Assembly (NCBI GenBank): GCA_020746875.1
Contig: JAGTJL010000002.1
Location: forward strand, 744,001 to 808,000
From: Rhexocercosporidium sp. MPI-PUGE-AT-0058
Lineage: Eukaryota; Ascomycota; Leotiomycetes; Helotiales
Length of the DNA stretch: 64,000 bases
Direction: 5' to 3'
Both the position numbers and the translations under genes were made by a program. How positions within the stretch are numbered: position 1 is the stretch's first letter; every line of letters begins with the position of its first letter. A model generated the notes under the pieces. It searched no databases. It was not told the DNA's origin and saw only the letters and a list, made by a program, of their open reading frames with translations. Below are positions 11,001 to 19,205 of this stretch, piece after piece.

Positions 11001-11468
11001 TGGGACGCTACGACAGGAGCTTTACAGCAGACGCTCGAGGGCCATTCTAGAGAGGTCACATCAGTGGCCTTCTCCCCCGACGGCAAGCAGGTCGTGTCAG
11101 GATCTTACGATAAGACAATGCGGCTCTGGCACGCTACGACAGGAGCCTTGCAGCAGACGCTCCAGGGCCATTCTGGCTGGGTCACGTCGGTGCGGCTCTG
11201 GGACGCGGCGACAGGAGCCTTGCAGCAGACGCTCGAGGGCCATTCCAGAGAGGTCAGGTCAGTAGCCTTCTCCCCTGACGGCAAACATATTCCGACTTTA
11301 CATGTATCTGGCGAGTGGTTAGTAGAAGGTACTGCTAGGTATCTCTGGCTACCCACTAATTATCGATCTACTTGTGAAGCTGTATGGGGCAAAATTATGG
11401 TTTTAGGGCATTCATCAGGGAGATTATCATTTCTTCAGATTCAACAAGGGCTACACCTGTTAATATGA
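8027..11468 (+). pseudogene. HET-NACHT-WD40 NLR pseudogene (HNWD-type), copy 1
   Basis: ATG at 8027 opens a HET domain ('MRLLQYNNDGDFSLTE', 'KYAILSH', 'QYFWVDTCCID', 'RRGWTLQELIAP'). An intron follows at 8766-8821. A NACHT NTPase starts with P-loop GDLGKGKT (9019-9042) and has 'YLVIDALDECE'. Six WD40 units fill 10653-11280, and a conserved C-terminal cap ends 'LGHSSGRLSFLQIQQG'. Such NLRs act in non-self recognition and cell death in relatives such as Podospora HET-D/HET-E. Here the gene is broken. TAG replaces the Trp after 'LSHK' at 8123, and further stops lie in the HET and NACHT parts, several at Trp positions. The P-loop Pro has become Leu. These are G-to-A and C-to-T changes, RIP-like. 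Confidence 0.88.
10653..11280 (+). repeat. WD40 coding repeat array, 126-bp units
   Basis: Unit starts fall at 10653, 10779, 10905, 11031 and 11157, exactly 126 bp (42 codons) apart, then at 11229 after a 72-bp unit that has lost 54 bp in frame. Units two and three are nearly identical over their whole length. Each encodes 'TLEGHSxxVxSVAFSPDGK' and a V-R-L-W-D-A-A-T-G-A-L-Q-Q end. Confidence 0.93.
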
Positions 11469-11675
11469 AAAGCGGGATCGTACTTGTCAATCTAATTTAT
11501 AGCTCTTCGTATAATATTATTTTATTTTTTATTTCTAATTCATAGAGTGTCTTAGGGGATCTCAAGACTTTATAGCAATTTAATGATTATTAGTTGCTTC
11601 TAGAATCTTCTCGAACGAGCTGACGTATTTTATGTAAGCTGACTATCCTGCTTCTAGTGACTTCGTAAGTTACTA

Positions 11676-12123
11676 AAGCTTTGCGGGAGGTGCGGGGCCG
11701 CCTAGCCAAGAATCGTTAGTTTTGTCAATTAAAAGTATCAAACCGCGTGACAGCCCTGCAATTATTTGCGCGCCATACCAGCCACAAAGCTTATAAGGGT
11801 CTTAAACAAAAACATATGGATCTAAAGGTCAGATAAGAACCTTTTAAACATATAAGGGATAATAAGAGCTTGCCCAGGTAGCTGTGGTTCAGGGCTCGTG
11901 TTGAGGGCTAAATAGAGGCTGCTTTTAAATCAGGCGCAAAAGTGACGATGCGAATACAAAAAACTCTTTGGATGGTGTGAAATTGCTAATAAACAGCTGT
12001 GTAATGTCACGGATCTTTATTTTTGTAAACTCATAAGCTGGCGTGGAGTTGAGAATGTATAAAAGCAAAGTACCTTATATTTTTCTCGGCACGTAGGGTT
12101 TCTCGGCACGCAGGGAGGGACGT
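11676..12123 (-). repeat. Right long TIR of element 1
   Basis: Reverse-complement copy of 7197-7640, ending ...GGGAGGGACGT before TA at 12124. Similarity is high in the outer 60 bp and in the inner CCCCGCACC block, with more divergence between. Confidence 0.8.
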
Positions 12124-12138
12124 TAATAATACATAGTA

Positions 12139-12375
12139 ACGTCCGTCCTTACGTGGCGGAAAACCCGGTGTACCGGAAAATTTTACAAATTTTAACAATC
12201 ACAAGTCGCTGTCTGAATAGAACTAGTGTGATGAACCTATTACTAATCTCAAATATAAAAAGTTTTACTTGTGGTTAGTATAAAAGAGAACATTATGAGA
12301 AAAAAACCCGCGATCCTTGCGATTTCATTAGTCGTTTCCGGCACACCGGATTTTCCGCCACGCAGGGACGGACGT
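12139..12375. mobile_element. MITE, type 1 (237 bp)
   Basis: Flanked by TA at 12137-12138 and 12376-12377. The left end starts ACGTCCGTCCTTACGTGGCG and the right end is the inverted equivalent. Each end has two copies of a CGTGGCGGAAAA-like motif. There is no coding capacity. It shares the first bases and bipartite layout of the NLR-element ends but differs in motif sequence (CGGAAA instead of CGAGAAA). Confidence 0.85.
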
Positions 12376-12410
12376 TAGCCTTAAATTTTTTTGCAATATG
12401 AGAACTTGTA

Positions 12411-12656
12411 ACGTCCCTCCCTGCGTAGCGAGACTCCCTGTGTGGCGAGACAGACCAATGAAATCGCAAGGACTCTGATTTTCTCTTCGTAATATCTCTT
12501 TTAAACTAACAACAGTAAAAATTATTCATATTCAGAGTCAGTAATATGTTCGTCACACTATTCCTCTTAATATAGCGACCTGTTAATCTCGAATTTCATT
12601 CAATTTGATTGGTCTGTCTCGGCACACAGGGAGTCTCGCTACGCAGGGTGGGACGT
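12411..12656. mobile_element. MITE, type 2 (246 bp), intact copy
   Basis: TA-flanked (12409-12410, 12657-12658). The left end starts ACGTCCCTCCCTGCGTAGCG, the right end mirrors it, and both inner ends carry GGTCTGTCTCG-type sequence. It is non-coding. It is the undisturbed reference for the copy split by the 31-kb composite at 29448. Confidence 0.88.
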
Positions 12657-12951
12657 TAGTTCGAGTTAACAAAAAGCGGGAACCACATTTGAAGGAAGGC
12701 GAAGATCAGTTTTGGTAGTCCTCCACGCAACTTCAAGGCTCACGCATTATTTCTATTTACGAACTGCATACTTTAATCTATTACTTATGGAGGGTAAAAT
12801 AATCTCAAATTTTATAAACACAGTTATTAAGGTACGATGCCTAAGCTATTATCTAAGGGCAAATGTTGAAATGAAAACAAGCCAATTTTCAAATGAAACA
12901 AAACCCTCGTTCCGCTGCTATGATCTCTATTACACGGATCTAACAAAATTC

Positions 12952-13323
12952 TCAGCAATGTGTTGACATCGCGGGCGTCATTGAAGATATCGTTGGGATA
13001 ATAGTAGAAGCGGCTGTTCGGCTAGCAGTAGTCAAGCAGCCAATATCCCAATAGGTTTGTGGCCCCGTCTCCTCTACCTTGTAAGATATTGGATTCGGGA
13101 ACAGAAAACAAAATTTTCTCGGTAAATCGCAAGCAAAGCCCTTACAAGCATCGTCGTTGTTGCAAGCAATAGCACATTGCGGAATATCAGCGAACGTAGC
13201 TGTAAAATTCCCGATGGAAGTGGTATTGATGCTGATACTTTCACCACAGATTAAGGAGGATGAGACATTGTAAGAGGCATAGGTGCCATGTAGAAAGGCT
13301 CCAAGAATCCATAGTTTGTTCAT
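12952..13323 (-). CDS. Small secreted Cys-rich protein
   Basis: ATG at 13323 gives 123 residues with a clear signal peptide ('MNKLWILGAFLHGTYA'). The mature part has paired cysteines: 'FADIPQCAIACNNDDACKGF', then C-D-L-x-R-K-F-C-F and a late I-G-C. This is reminiscent of PAN/apple-like or other secreted fungal Cys modules. A Ser/Thr-rich tail ends in Cys at the stop. The frame runs upstream beyond the ATG without another ATG. A role at the cell surface or as an effector is possible but inferred. A 3' exon may be missing. Confidence 0.55.
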   Translation of the reverse strand: MNKLWILGAFLHGTYASYNVSSSLICGESISINTTSIGNFTATFADIPQCAIACNNDDACKGFACDLPRKFCFLFPNPISYKVEETGPQTYWDIGCLTTASRTAASTIIPTISSMTPAMSTHC

Positions 13324-13819
13324 TGTTTCCGGAATCTTCGTTCGATCCACGACAAACGAGGCTGATGTTTACATGATAACAAACCCAAGAGCAGGTATCG
13401 CAGTAATATGATGCCACAGATAAGGCCAGAAGCCATTGCACGTCGTCAGCAGCAGCTTGTGGCTGAATTTCGACGAGGCGTATTGAGAGATGCCCAAAAG
13501 AGCTCATCCAGGAAGTCATCGGTTATAGGAAGCCCATATTTCTGAAACAGTAGAAGACGAATCAGGCACGGTAAAGAATTCCGATTGACACTTAAGTTAC
13601 TTACTTACCTCTACTAGAGTCCATTTCTGGACACCTACTTACGGCTGCGCATCTTGCCCGGTAAAATTCTCAAAGGTGCTGCTATCGACTGTCATCATAA
13701 AGGGAAGTCAATTCTTGCCAATCGCGGCAGAAGTCAAAAAGTTGAGGGTCTACGAACCGGGACCAAGTTACGGAAAACTGCCATCCATGTGGCAACTAAT
13801 GGTATCAACTAACCATCCA

Positions 13820-13981
13820 TTACTGTACAGCGAATAAGATAGGTAACCCGGTGTAGTTACGGCCGCCAAGGATATCTCTCTCAAAGGAATACAGGAAACA
13901 AAATCTGAACTCGAAATCGCCAGCAGCTCTATCTACACCACCACGGAAAGGCAACATATTGCTAGGATAACCAGGAGGCAT
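13820..13981 (-). CDS. Possible small ORF or exon, 53 aa
   Basis: From ATG 13981 the frame reads 'MPPGYPSNMLPFRGG', then an aromatic-rich stretch ('FEFRFCFLYSFERDI') to a stop at 13820. An overlapping frame upstream (13962-14156, 'MDREVWRVTVYASSSHG') could be a preceding exon. No family is recognised. It may be a degraded gene. Confidence 0.25.
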   Translation of the reverse strand: MPPGYPSNMLPFRGGVDRAAGDFEFRFCFLYSFERDILGGRNYTGLPILFAVQ

Positions 13982-14191
13982 TGAGGTGCGGGGTTGTTAA
14001 TTGACTTGTAGCATTAAATACTAGGGGAGGAGAATCTGCATATACGCCCTCCTCAGAGGTCGCTAGCGTGAGAGAGCTTGCATCCCACTCCGTCCACCTG
14101 ACTAAACCGTGACTACTACTAGCATAAACTGTCACCCTCCACACCTCTCTATCCATTCACTCAGACTCCTCAATCTCTAAACGCGTGGTAC

Positions 14192-14590
14192 TTAGATTGC
14201 CGAGACGTCGTCATACTTGAGCTGGCTCAACTTTGATTCAGTCCGAGTAAATTTAATCGCTTCTTCGTTCGAGGAAAAAGCATCAGCACGATAGAGTACG
14301 ATAAAAAAATCGCCCCTTGATTTCGCCCGTATCTCTTTCCATTCGCTCTGCTGATTGAGTTCATCTTTGAGGCGTGTGAGTGAAGGCTCGATAAGGATGC
14401 GAGCTCGTTGGGGATCACTAGTGGGCATTGGGATGTAGATAACGTCGCGGTCGTCAGTGGAAATACGTAGAGAATGTCCATTTTCTAGCATCTTTGCGAG
14501 ATTACGGAAACATTCTTTGGCAGTAGCGTAAACGCCGGGAGTCGTTGCAGCCACTGCACCTGCGTTCGTCGGCGGGTTTTGGCTAGCCAT
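14192..14590 (-). CDS. Hypothetical protein, 132 aa
   Basis: ATG at 14590 (MASQNPPTNAG) starts a soluble alpha/beta-looking protein: 'VYATAKECFRNLAKMLENGH' (helix), 'DVIYIPMPTSDP', 'RGDFFIVLYRADAF' and a charged tail. Codon use and amino-acid balance look coding. No signal peptide, membrane segment or catalytic motif is seen, and I do not recognise the family. Confidence 0.5.
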   Translation of the reverse strand: MASQNPPTNAGAVAATTPGVYATAKECFRNLAKMLENGHSLRISTDDRDVIYIPMPTSDPQRARILIEPSLTRLKDELNQQSEWKEIRAKSRGDFFIVLYRADAFSSNEEAIKFTRTESKLSQLKYDDVSAI

Positions 14591-15478
14591 AGGTACAGTA
14601 TAGGTCGATTTATGAGGAGCAGGACGCTAAAGAAAATCAGTTTTCGATACGTCTATTGGCAGGCTTTTAGGGGCTGGGAAGCTACCTGCAAAATCGTTCA
14701 ATGAAGGTAGAGCTGGCGTGAGGCGGAGAATGGAGGAGGGAAATATTGATGGGTATTGGAATTGGCGTGGTGAGGGGGGCGGGGGCGGGCAGGATGGTGG
14801 TTTAAATCTCCAATTCTGCCTTGGTGGCGCCTAGCAGCTACCAGGGGGGTCAGGATGATGCACAGTCACGAGGTTCAGGCCTTGGAACCTACAAAAACAA
14901 GCAAGCGACAACGAATTCACCTCCTCCTGTGAATAGACTAAAAATATTTCGTTCATTCTACAGCAGCACAGTACTGTACTGTAAGCGGAGCTCGTTTAAA
15001 TGGTCAGCTAGCAGCTCTAGTATCTGGCGAAGCGAGAATCGCCCCGACAGAGCTTCGCTCAGTATCGGCGCCCGTGAAATAGTCTAATATATGCCGAGGG
15101 TTCCATATTGTAATCGTTTCAGTACCTTTTGATATAGATGGCTAAAGAGTACTCTAGTACTGATACTCTTCTCTTTCTAATGGCGCGCGGGTTGCTACAT
15201 CCGGCATATTGCGAGTAAAGCTGAACTCCAGAAATGGCTACCTACCTCACAGATGCTTCGAAGTCATAAATGGAAGGGACGCGGGGTTTTTATTTCGGCG
15301 AATGAGTACTTTTTCGGCACTCAATTCGCCATATCGTTTCTACGTTATATCCTGTACTGCGAGAACGTGCCTACTATCCCACTGTACTATACCTATGTAT
15401 CGAACCTGACGAGAAAGACCTCCGAGAATTTGTTACATTAGAAAAGAGGCCGACGTTGCCTAGCTATTTGCGCTGATA
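14591..15478. other. Intergenic, no convincing gene
   Basis: This holds the upstream region of the 132-aa gene and a G-rich stretch near 14,760-14,800. Frames on the plus strand are short and lack family features. Confidence 0.4.
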
Positions 15479-15976
15479 ATGACTCGAAACATTGGGAGGA
15501 GTAAGAGCTTGCAGAGACGCCACACTGCCCATCATGATATCCTTGGTGTTGGACTATCTCATGAAGAACTCTCGTTCGGCCTTGCAAATGGATCCGATTG
15601 CGGATCTTCGTTTATTGTAGGGTATACATCTAGTGAAGAGGGTGAGAACGACAAAGGAGAAGAGGAAGAAGAGGAAGAAGAGGGAGAAGAGGGAGAAGAG
15701 GAAGAAGAGGGAGAAGAGGGAGAAGAGGATGAGGATGAGGATGAGGATGAGGATGAGGATGAGGATGAGGATGAGGATGAGGATGAGGATGAGGATGAGG
15801 ATGAGGATGAGGATGAGGATGAGGATGAGGATGAGGATGAGGATGAGGATGAGGATGAGGATGAGGATGAAGAATACGATCTTTATGAGGATCTTAAATA
15901 TTACGAAAGCTATGGAGAAATAGGTTGTGATAATTGCGAAGGGTGTCGAGAGTGTCACAGCTGTGAAGAGGTTTAA
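15479..15976 (+). CDS. Acidic low-complexity protein with Cys-rich tail (uncertain)
   Basis: ATG at 15479 opens a 165-residue frame. About 50 residues of ordinary sequence are followed by an E/G-rich stretch, then a pure Asp-Glu dipeptide tract from the GAGGAT hexanucleotide array, then 'CDNCEGCRECHSCEEV', a compact Cys cluster at the C-terminus. The pattern of acidic tract plus Cys tail could be a nuclear or metal-binding protein. A microsatellite kept open by chance is equally possible, because all three frames of such an array stay open. Confidence 0.35.
   Translation: MTRNIGRSKSLQRRHTAHHDILGVGLSHEELSFGLANGSDCGSSFIVGYTSSEEGENDKGEEEEEEEEGEEGEEEEEGEEGEEDEDEDEDEDEDEDEDEDEDEDEDEDEDEDEDEDEDEDEDEDEDEDEDEEYDLYEDLKYYESYGEIGCDNCEGCRECHSCEEV
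15727..15870 (+). repeat. GAGGAT hexanucleotide array
   Basis: About 24 uninterrupted head-to-tail copies of gaggat, preceded by a GAGGAA/GGAGAA-rich zone from 15,655. The antisense reading (Ile-Leu repeats) mimics a membrane protein and should not be annotated. Confidence 0.95.
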
Positions 15977-16656
15977 TGCTAAAGGAAGAAAAAGGGAGGA
16001 TAGCGAGGAATATCAGAATAGCAATAACAAATCAGAAGGAATTCTGAAATATCTAAACATATAAATATACCTAACTATTACTGATGCCTTCACGAGCTTT
16101 CGTCAGGAATTCGCACAAGGTCGTCGAGTTTTAACCCTTTCCAATCTCAAAACAATGAAAGTCGGTGGTGTCGTTGCGAGATTCTCAGACTGATCATCGA
16201 CATGCCTATTTGGGAAGGCCCAATTCTGATACCTGCTTGTGCAGTCGCTTCCATCATTGTCCTCTCCAAATTCGGTGGAAGCCTCCGAGTCCTAAACCTG
16301 CCGAGCCTTGTAACGTCATTGAACCATAACTACCAAGAGAGTCGTTTATTACTGGTTGGAAAGGCTTGTTCCTGCAAAAGCAACACTGCACGAGAGGCGG
16401 TCATCCCAAACGACCGAGGCATCTCTAAGATGGTACGATCCTGAGCCGGTGGGCCTTGTTGAAAGTAAGCACTACCCGAATTCGGAATAGTTTGGCGAGA
16501 GATGATGTAGTGCTAAATTATTCCGACGAGGCGCATGGTCCCGGGAAGTTGGTACACTAGTAGAGTAAGTTACTGATAAGGATCATTTCCTTGGCGCCTT
16601 CAGCGAAGGCATGTGTGCCTTGCGCATGGGGTGGCAGAAAAGAGCCTGTTGATACC

Positions 16657-16684
16657 CCGCACTCCCTACGGATAGGGAGTGCGG
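16657..16684. repeat. 12-bp perfect inverted repeat, 4-nt loop
   Basis: CCGCACTCCCTA and its exact reverse complement are separated by CGGA. It would form a strong stem. No element terminus is recognised beside it. Confidence 0.85.
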
Positions 16685-16882
16685 CACCTCCTTTGCACAA
16701 TAAGTCGATCCGGGCTCCAGCAGCCCTCAATCGGATGGCGCCACCTAGCGGTCGTACCTAAATAACAGATCCCACGTACAGTCCCTAATTGGGAGTGGCC
16801 TATTTGGGTCTGGTTTGAATTGTTTTATTTTCTAATTCAGGGACAAATACATACTCATCCCCTCAGCTCTCTGTGCCCTTCC

Positions 16883-16971
16883 CGAGGCGGCCCAAATTCG
16901 TCTCCGGTGAAGCGACCTTTTTTGGGTGGCCAGAGCGCTCGCTTCACCGGAGACGAATTTGGGCCGCCTCG
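16883..16971. repeat. 33-bp perfect inverted repeat, 23-nt spacer
   Basis: The left arm 16883-16915 starts CGAGGCGGCCCAAATTCG. The right arm 16939-16971 is its exact reverse complement, ending ...GGCCGCCTCG. The spacer includes a T6 run. Arms this perfect suggest a recent origin, such as a foldback element or a strong cruciform. Confidence 0.92.
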
Positions 16972-17254
16972 TCCTAACGGGTACCCGCACCTGCTGCTTG
17001 CCTGTGTTAGTCCAGCGTAGTTCTTCAGTGCTCCTCCAATGCTTTTCGCGCCAAAGCTGCGTGCCGAATATACAGGAACAGACTGTTGACTGCAGTGCAA
17101 GTCGTCAAAGCCGCATTAGCAATAGACGTAAGAATCCAAACCCCCTTTTCCGCTGTGTAGACGTGCATCAGTGTCAGAGCCAAACCAAGCCCAGAGTGGA
17201 GTGTGATAGGCCTGGATGTTTTTAGATTTGGCTACCATGTGTGATCCCATGGAC

Positions 17255-17734
17255 TCACAAGAAGATATGATTCGCTAACCAAAGGTGACTGGAGCGATTG
17301 TTGTGCCAAAGCCAACAAAAGCCGGCTATTCCTGTGACGTAGCACGTAGCGGCAAACCACAAGAGCGGGGTGGTGTAGTTTTCATGATCATGATGACCTT
17401 TTCCAGAGCCGATAGGTGCCTGTTTCTTACAAATTGAGTTCGGTAAGACTACAAGGGTGATAAGGAGAAGACAGCCGAAGATAAGTGCGAGCACGTTACT
17501 TGAGGTAGATGTTGGTGATTGAGTCTTCATCTCTAGCCATGGCGTCAGATGCGCGGATCGTTGCTGATTCGAGCTTGGCGGGCGCGGTGCTTCTGTCAGC
17601 GTCGGGCTTGTCGTGCCTTTGCCCCAGATTAGTGGCGACGAAGAGTCAACTACATAGATCTGCGGTCGCTCAGGACTGGGTAGCTCGAGAGATGAGATAG
17701 CAGAGGAGCTCGAAGGGCTCTCGGGATAAGCCAT
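17255..17734 (-). CDS. Two-helix membrane protein, 159 aa
   Basis: ATG at 17734. A Ser/Pro-rich, disordered N-terminal half (about 75 residues) precedes a hydrophobic helix ('VLALIFGCLLLITLVVL'), a short His/Asp loop ('GKGHHDHENY') and a second helix ('LWFAATCYVTGIAGFCWLW'). It is probably an integral membrane protein with its N-terminus in the cytosol. No family is recognised and no break is seen. Confidence 0.5.
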   Translation of the reverse strand: MAYPESPSSSSAISSLELPSPERPQIYVVDSSSPLIWGKGTTSPTLTEAPRPPSSNQQRSAHLTPWLEMKTQSPTSTSSNVLALIFGCLLLITLVVLPNSICKKQAPIGSGKGHHDHENYTTPLLWFAATCYVTGIAGFCWLWHNNRSSHLWLANHIFL

Positions 17735-18132
17735 AATGTTAATAAGAGAATGAAAGATATTCGAAGTTTAAGTGTTGTAACGTTAGTAAGTATGAAGAAG
17801 CTTTATGGATCTGCCTCAACCAACATCTAGCTTCGGCCATGTCGGAGCTTAAAGCGTCTCTTTTGAATTGAAGATTTGACGAATGTTTCACTGCATGGTC
17901 CAGCCCAGCCCGCTTGCTGTTCTTTGTCCGAAATTGGCGCCCTTTAGGTTGACCTGTGCGGGTGCGGGTGCGGGTGCGGCTGTTTCCAGATCCGGTTCCT
18001 CAACGCTCGAGAGTAGAATCAACAGCCATTTTCGCCTCCATAGGGGATCCAATTCCGTCCCAAGTACTGTCTGCTATTAAAATTAGATCTGAGGATCCTC
18101 GCGATAGCTACTGTAAGCAGAGGCATTTGAGA

Positions 18133-19080
18133 ATGGATCTCGCCCTCCCTACAATGCCTCCCGAGATCTGGGACCAAATCGCACAATATTTATCGCCGAT
18201 TTCACTCTTGGCTGCAGCAGAGTCATTCGGATTCAACATTTCTGAAGAAAGAGCAAAGCATGCCAGATTATGGTCAGCGATCTTTCGGGACGACTCCTGG
18301 GCCGATCTAATTTGCGAGAAATTTAATCTACACCTGATTCTCGTCGGGCCCAACCTCGGAAGCTTCAACTCAAAGACAACGACGCCACAGAATCTAGGCC
18401 TAATTGTGAGATACGCGTCCGATGACAGACCGGGAAATCGAACGGAGCTGTGGAAACATGCCACCCATTTTTACCGATCGCTGAAAGAATGTCAGATCCA
18501 ACCCTGTGGGATCAGATTCGTCCACCAGGACGTCATACTCCATTGTGCGGGAGAGATCATTAAAGATCCTGGGGAAGAGAACTTAAGGGTCCCAAGTCCC
18601 GCCTCTCTTTTCAAGGAAACTTATCACTCATTGACGTCTTCATTTGCTTCTTGGAATAGTCTTGGGGGATACAAGTGTAATATTCTAGGGGTTGATCACA
18701 TTGCTGGCGGGTCTGGAAAATCTCGAGAGGTTTCAGATGTACAAGATATAGTCGCAGTCGGCCTTGGGCCTTGGCTAGATGCCCATTTCTTTGTGGAACA
18801 GATCGAGTTCACTGATATCGCCCGTTTCCATGCTCTGTACTCTCTCAGCCGCGCCTGGAAGCATCTGCCAAAGTACTGCAAGTCGTCGTGGGTACGAGAT
18901 GAAGAGGTCGGTGGCGCCGCTCAGGGCACTGGCCCCGGGGATGCCTGGATCGAAGATTTAAATCCTGGTTTTCTTGAAGACTCACCAGAGCTACAAGATT
19001 TTCAGCAGTCTTTCTTACGTTCATTTTTGGATCATTTCCCGTGTGGGCTGGTAAAGGGGAATTCGGAACGGGTTAATTAA
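18133..19080 (+). CDS. F-box protein, 315 aa
   Basis: The frame is open further upstream, through a 'gtgcgg' repeat at 17,956, but ATG 18133 places the F-box correctly at the N-terminus. 'LPTMPPEIWDQIAQYLSPIS' is a typical fungal F-box start, which would bind Skp1 in an SCF ubiquitin ligase. The rest ('RLWSAIFRDDSWADLI', 'LILVGPNLG') is a substrate-side region I cannot assign. A related gene lies at 24304-25077, so the pair may be diverged paralogs. It looks intact. Confidence 0.72.
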   Translation: MDLALPTMPPEIWDQIAQYLSPISLLAAAESFGFNISEERAKHARLWSAIFRDDSWADLICEKFNLHLILVGPNLGSFNSKTTTPQNLGLIVRYASDDRPGNRTELWKHATHFYRSLKECQIQPCGIRFVHQDVILHCAGEIIKDPGEENLRVPSPASLFKETYHSLTSSFASWNSLGGYKCNILGVDHIAGGSGKSREVSDVQDIVAVGLGPWLDAHFFVEQIEFTDIARFHALYSLSRAWKHLPKYCKSSWVRDEEVGGAAQGTGPGDAWIEDLNPGFLEDSPELQDFQQSFLRSFLDHFPCGLVKGNSERVN

Positions 19081-19205
19081 TCTGTCAGTTTCAATGTTAG
19101 GGAAATTTACAATGCCAATGCCAAGCTCGATATTCAAAGCCATTGTAACATTGCCTCTGTAATTTATATAAAAGGACAAATCACCAAAATAGCCAGCGAA
19201 AACAC

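Larger units (their letters stand above)
7197..12123. mobile_element. NLR-carrying TIR element 1 (TA target)
   Basis: A 4.93-kb element flanked by TA (7195-7196 and 12124-12125). The left end begins ACGTCCCTCCCTACGTGCCG and the right end is its inverted counterpart. Inverted similarity continues inward for about 450 bp on each side (7197-7640 against 11676-12123), including a block containing AACGATTCTTGGCT on one side and its reverse complement on the other. The only recognisable cargo is the HET-NACHT-WD40 pseudogene at 8027-11468. No transposase is seen, so it is presumably non-autonomous. TA insertion is compatible with Tc1/mariner-type enzymes, but the superfamily is not established. Confidence 0.85.
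15977..17254. other. Intergenic with two perfect inverted repeats
   Basis: I see no convincing coding region. It contains a 12-bp palindrome at 16657-16684 and a 33-bp perfect inverted repeat at 16883-16971 (separate entries). Confidence 0.5.

Noticed and set aside
10649..11086. Minus-strand 145-aa repeat protein
   Set aside because: It is the antisense reading of the 126-bp WD40 repeats.
15554..15958. Minus-strand Ile-Leu-rich 'membrane protein'
   Set aside because: It is the antisense of the GAGGAT microsatellite; hydrophobicity is an artefact.
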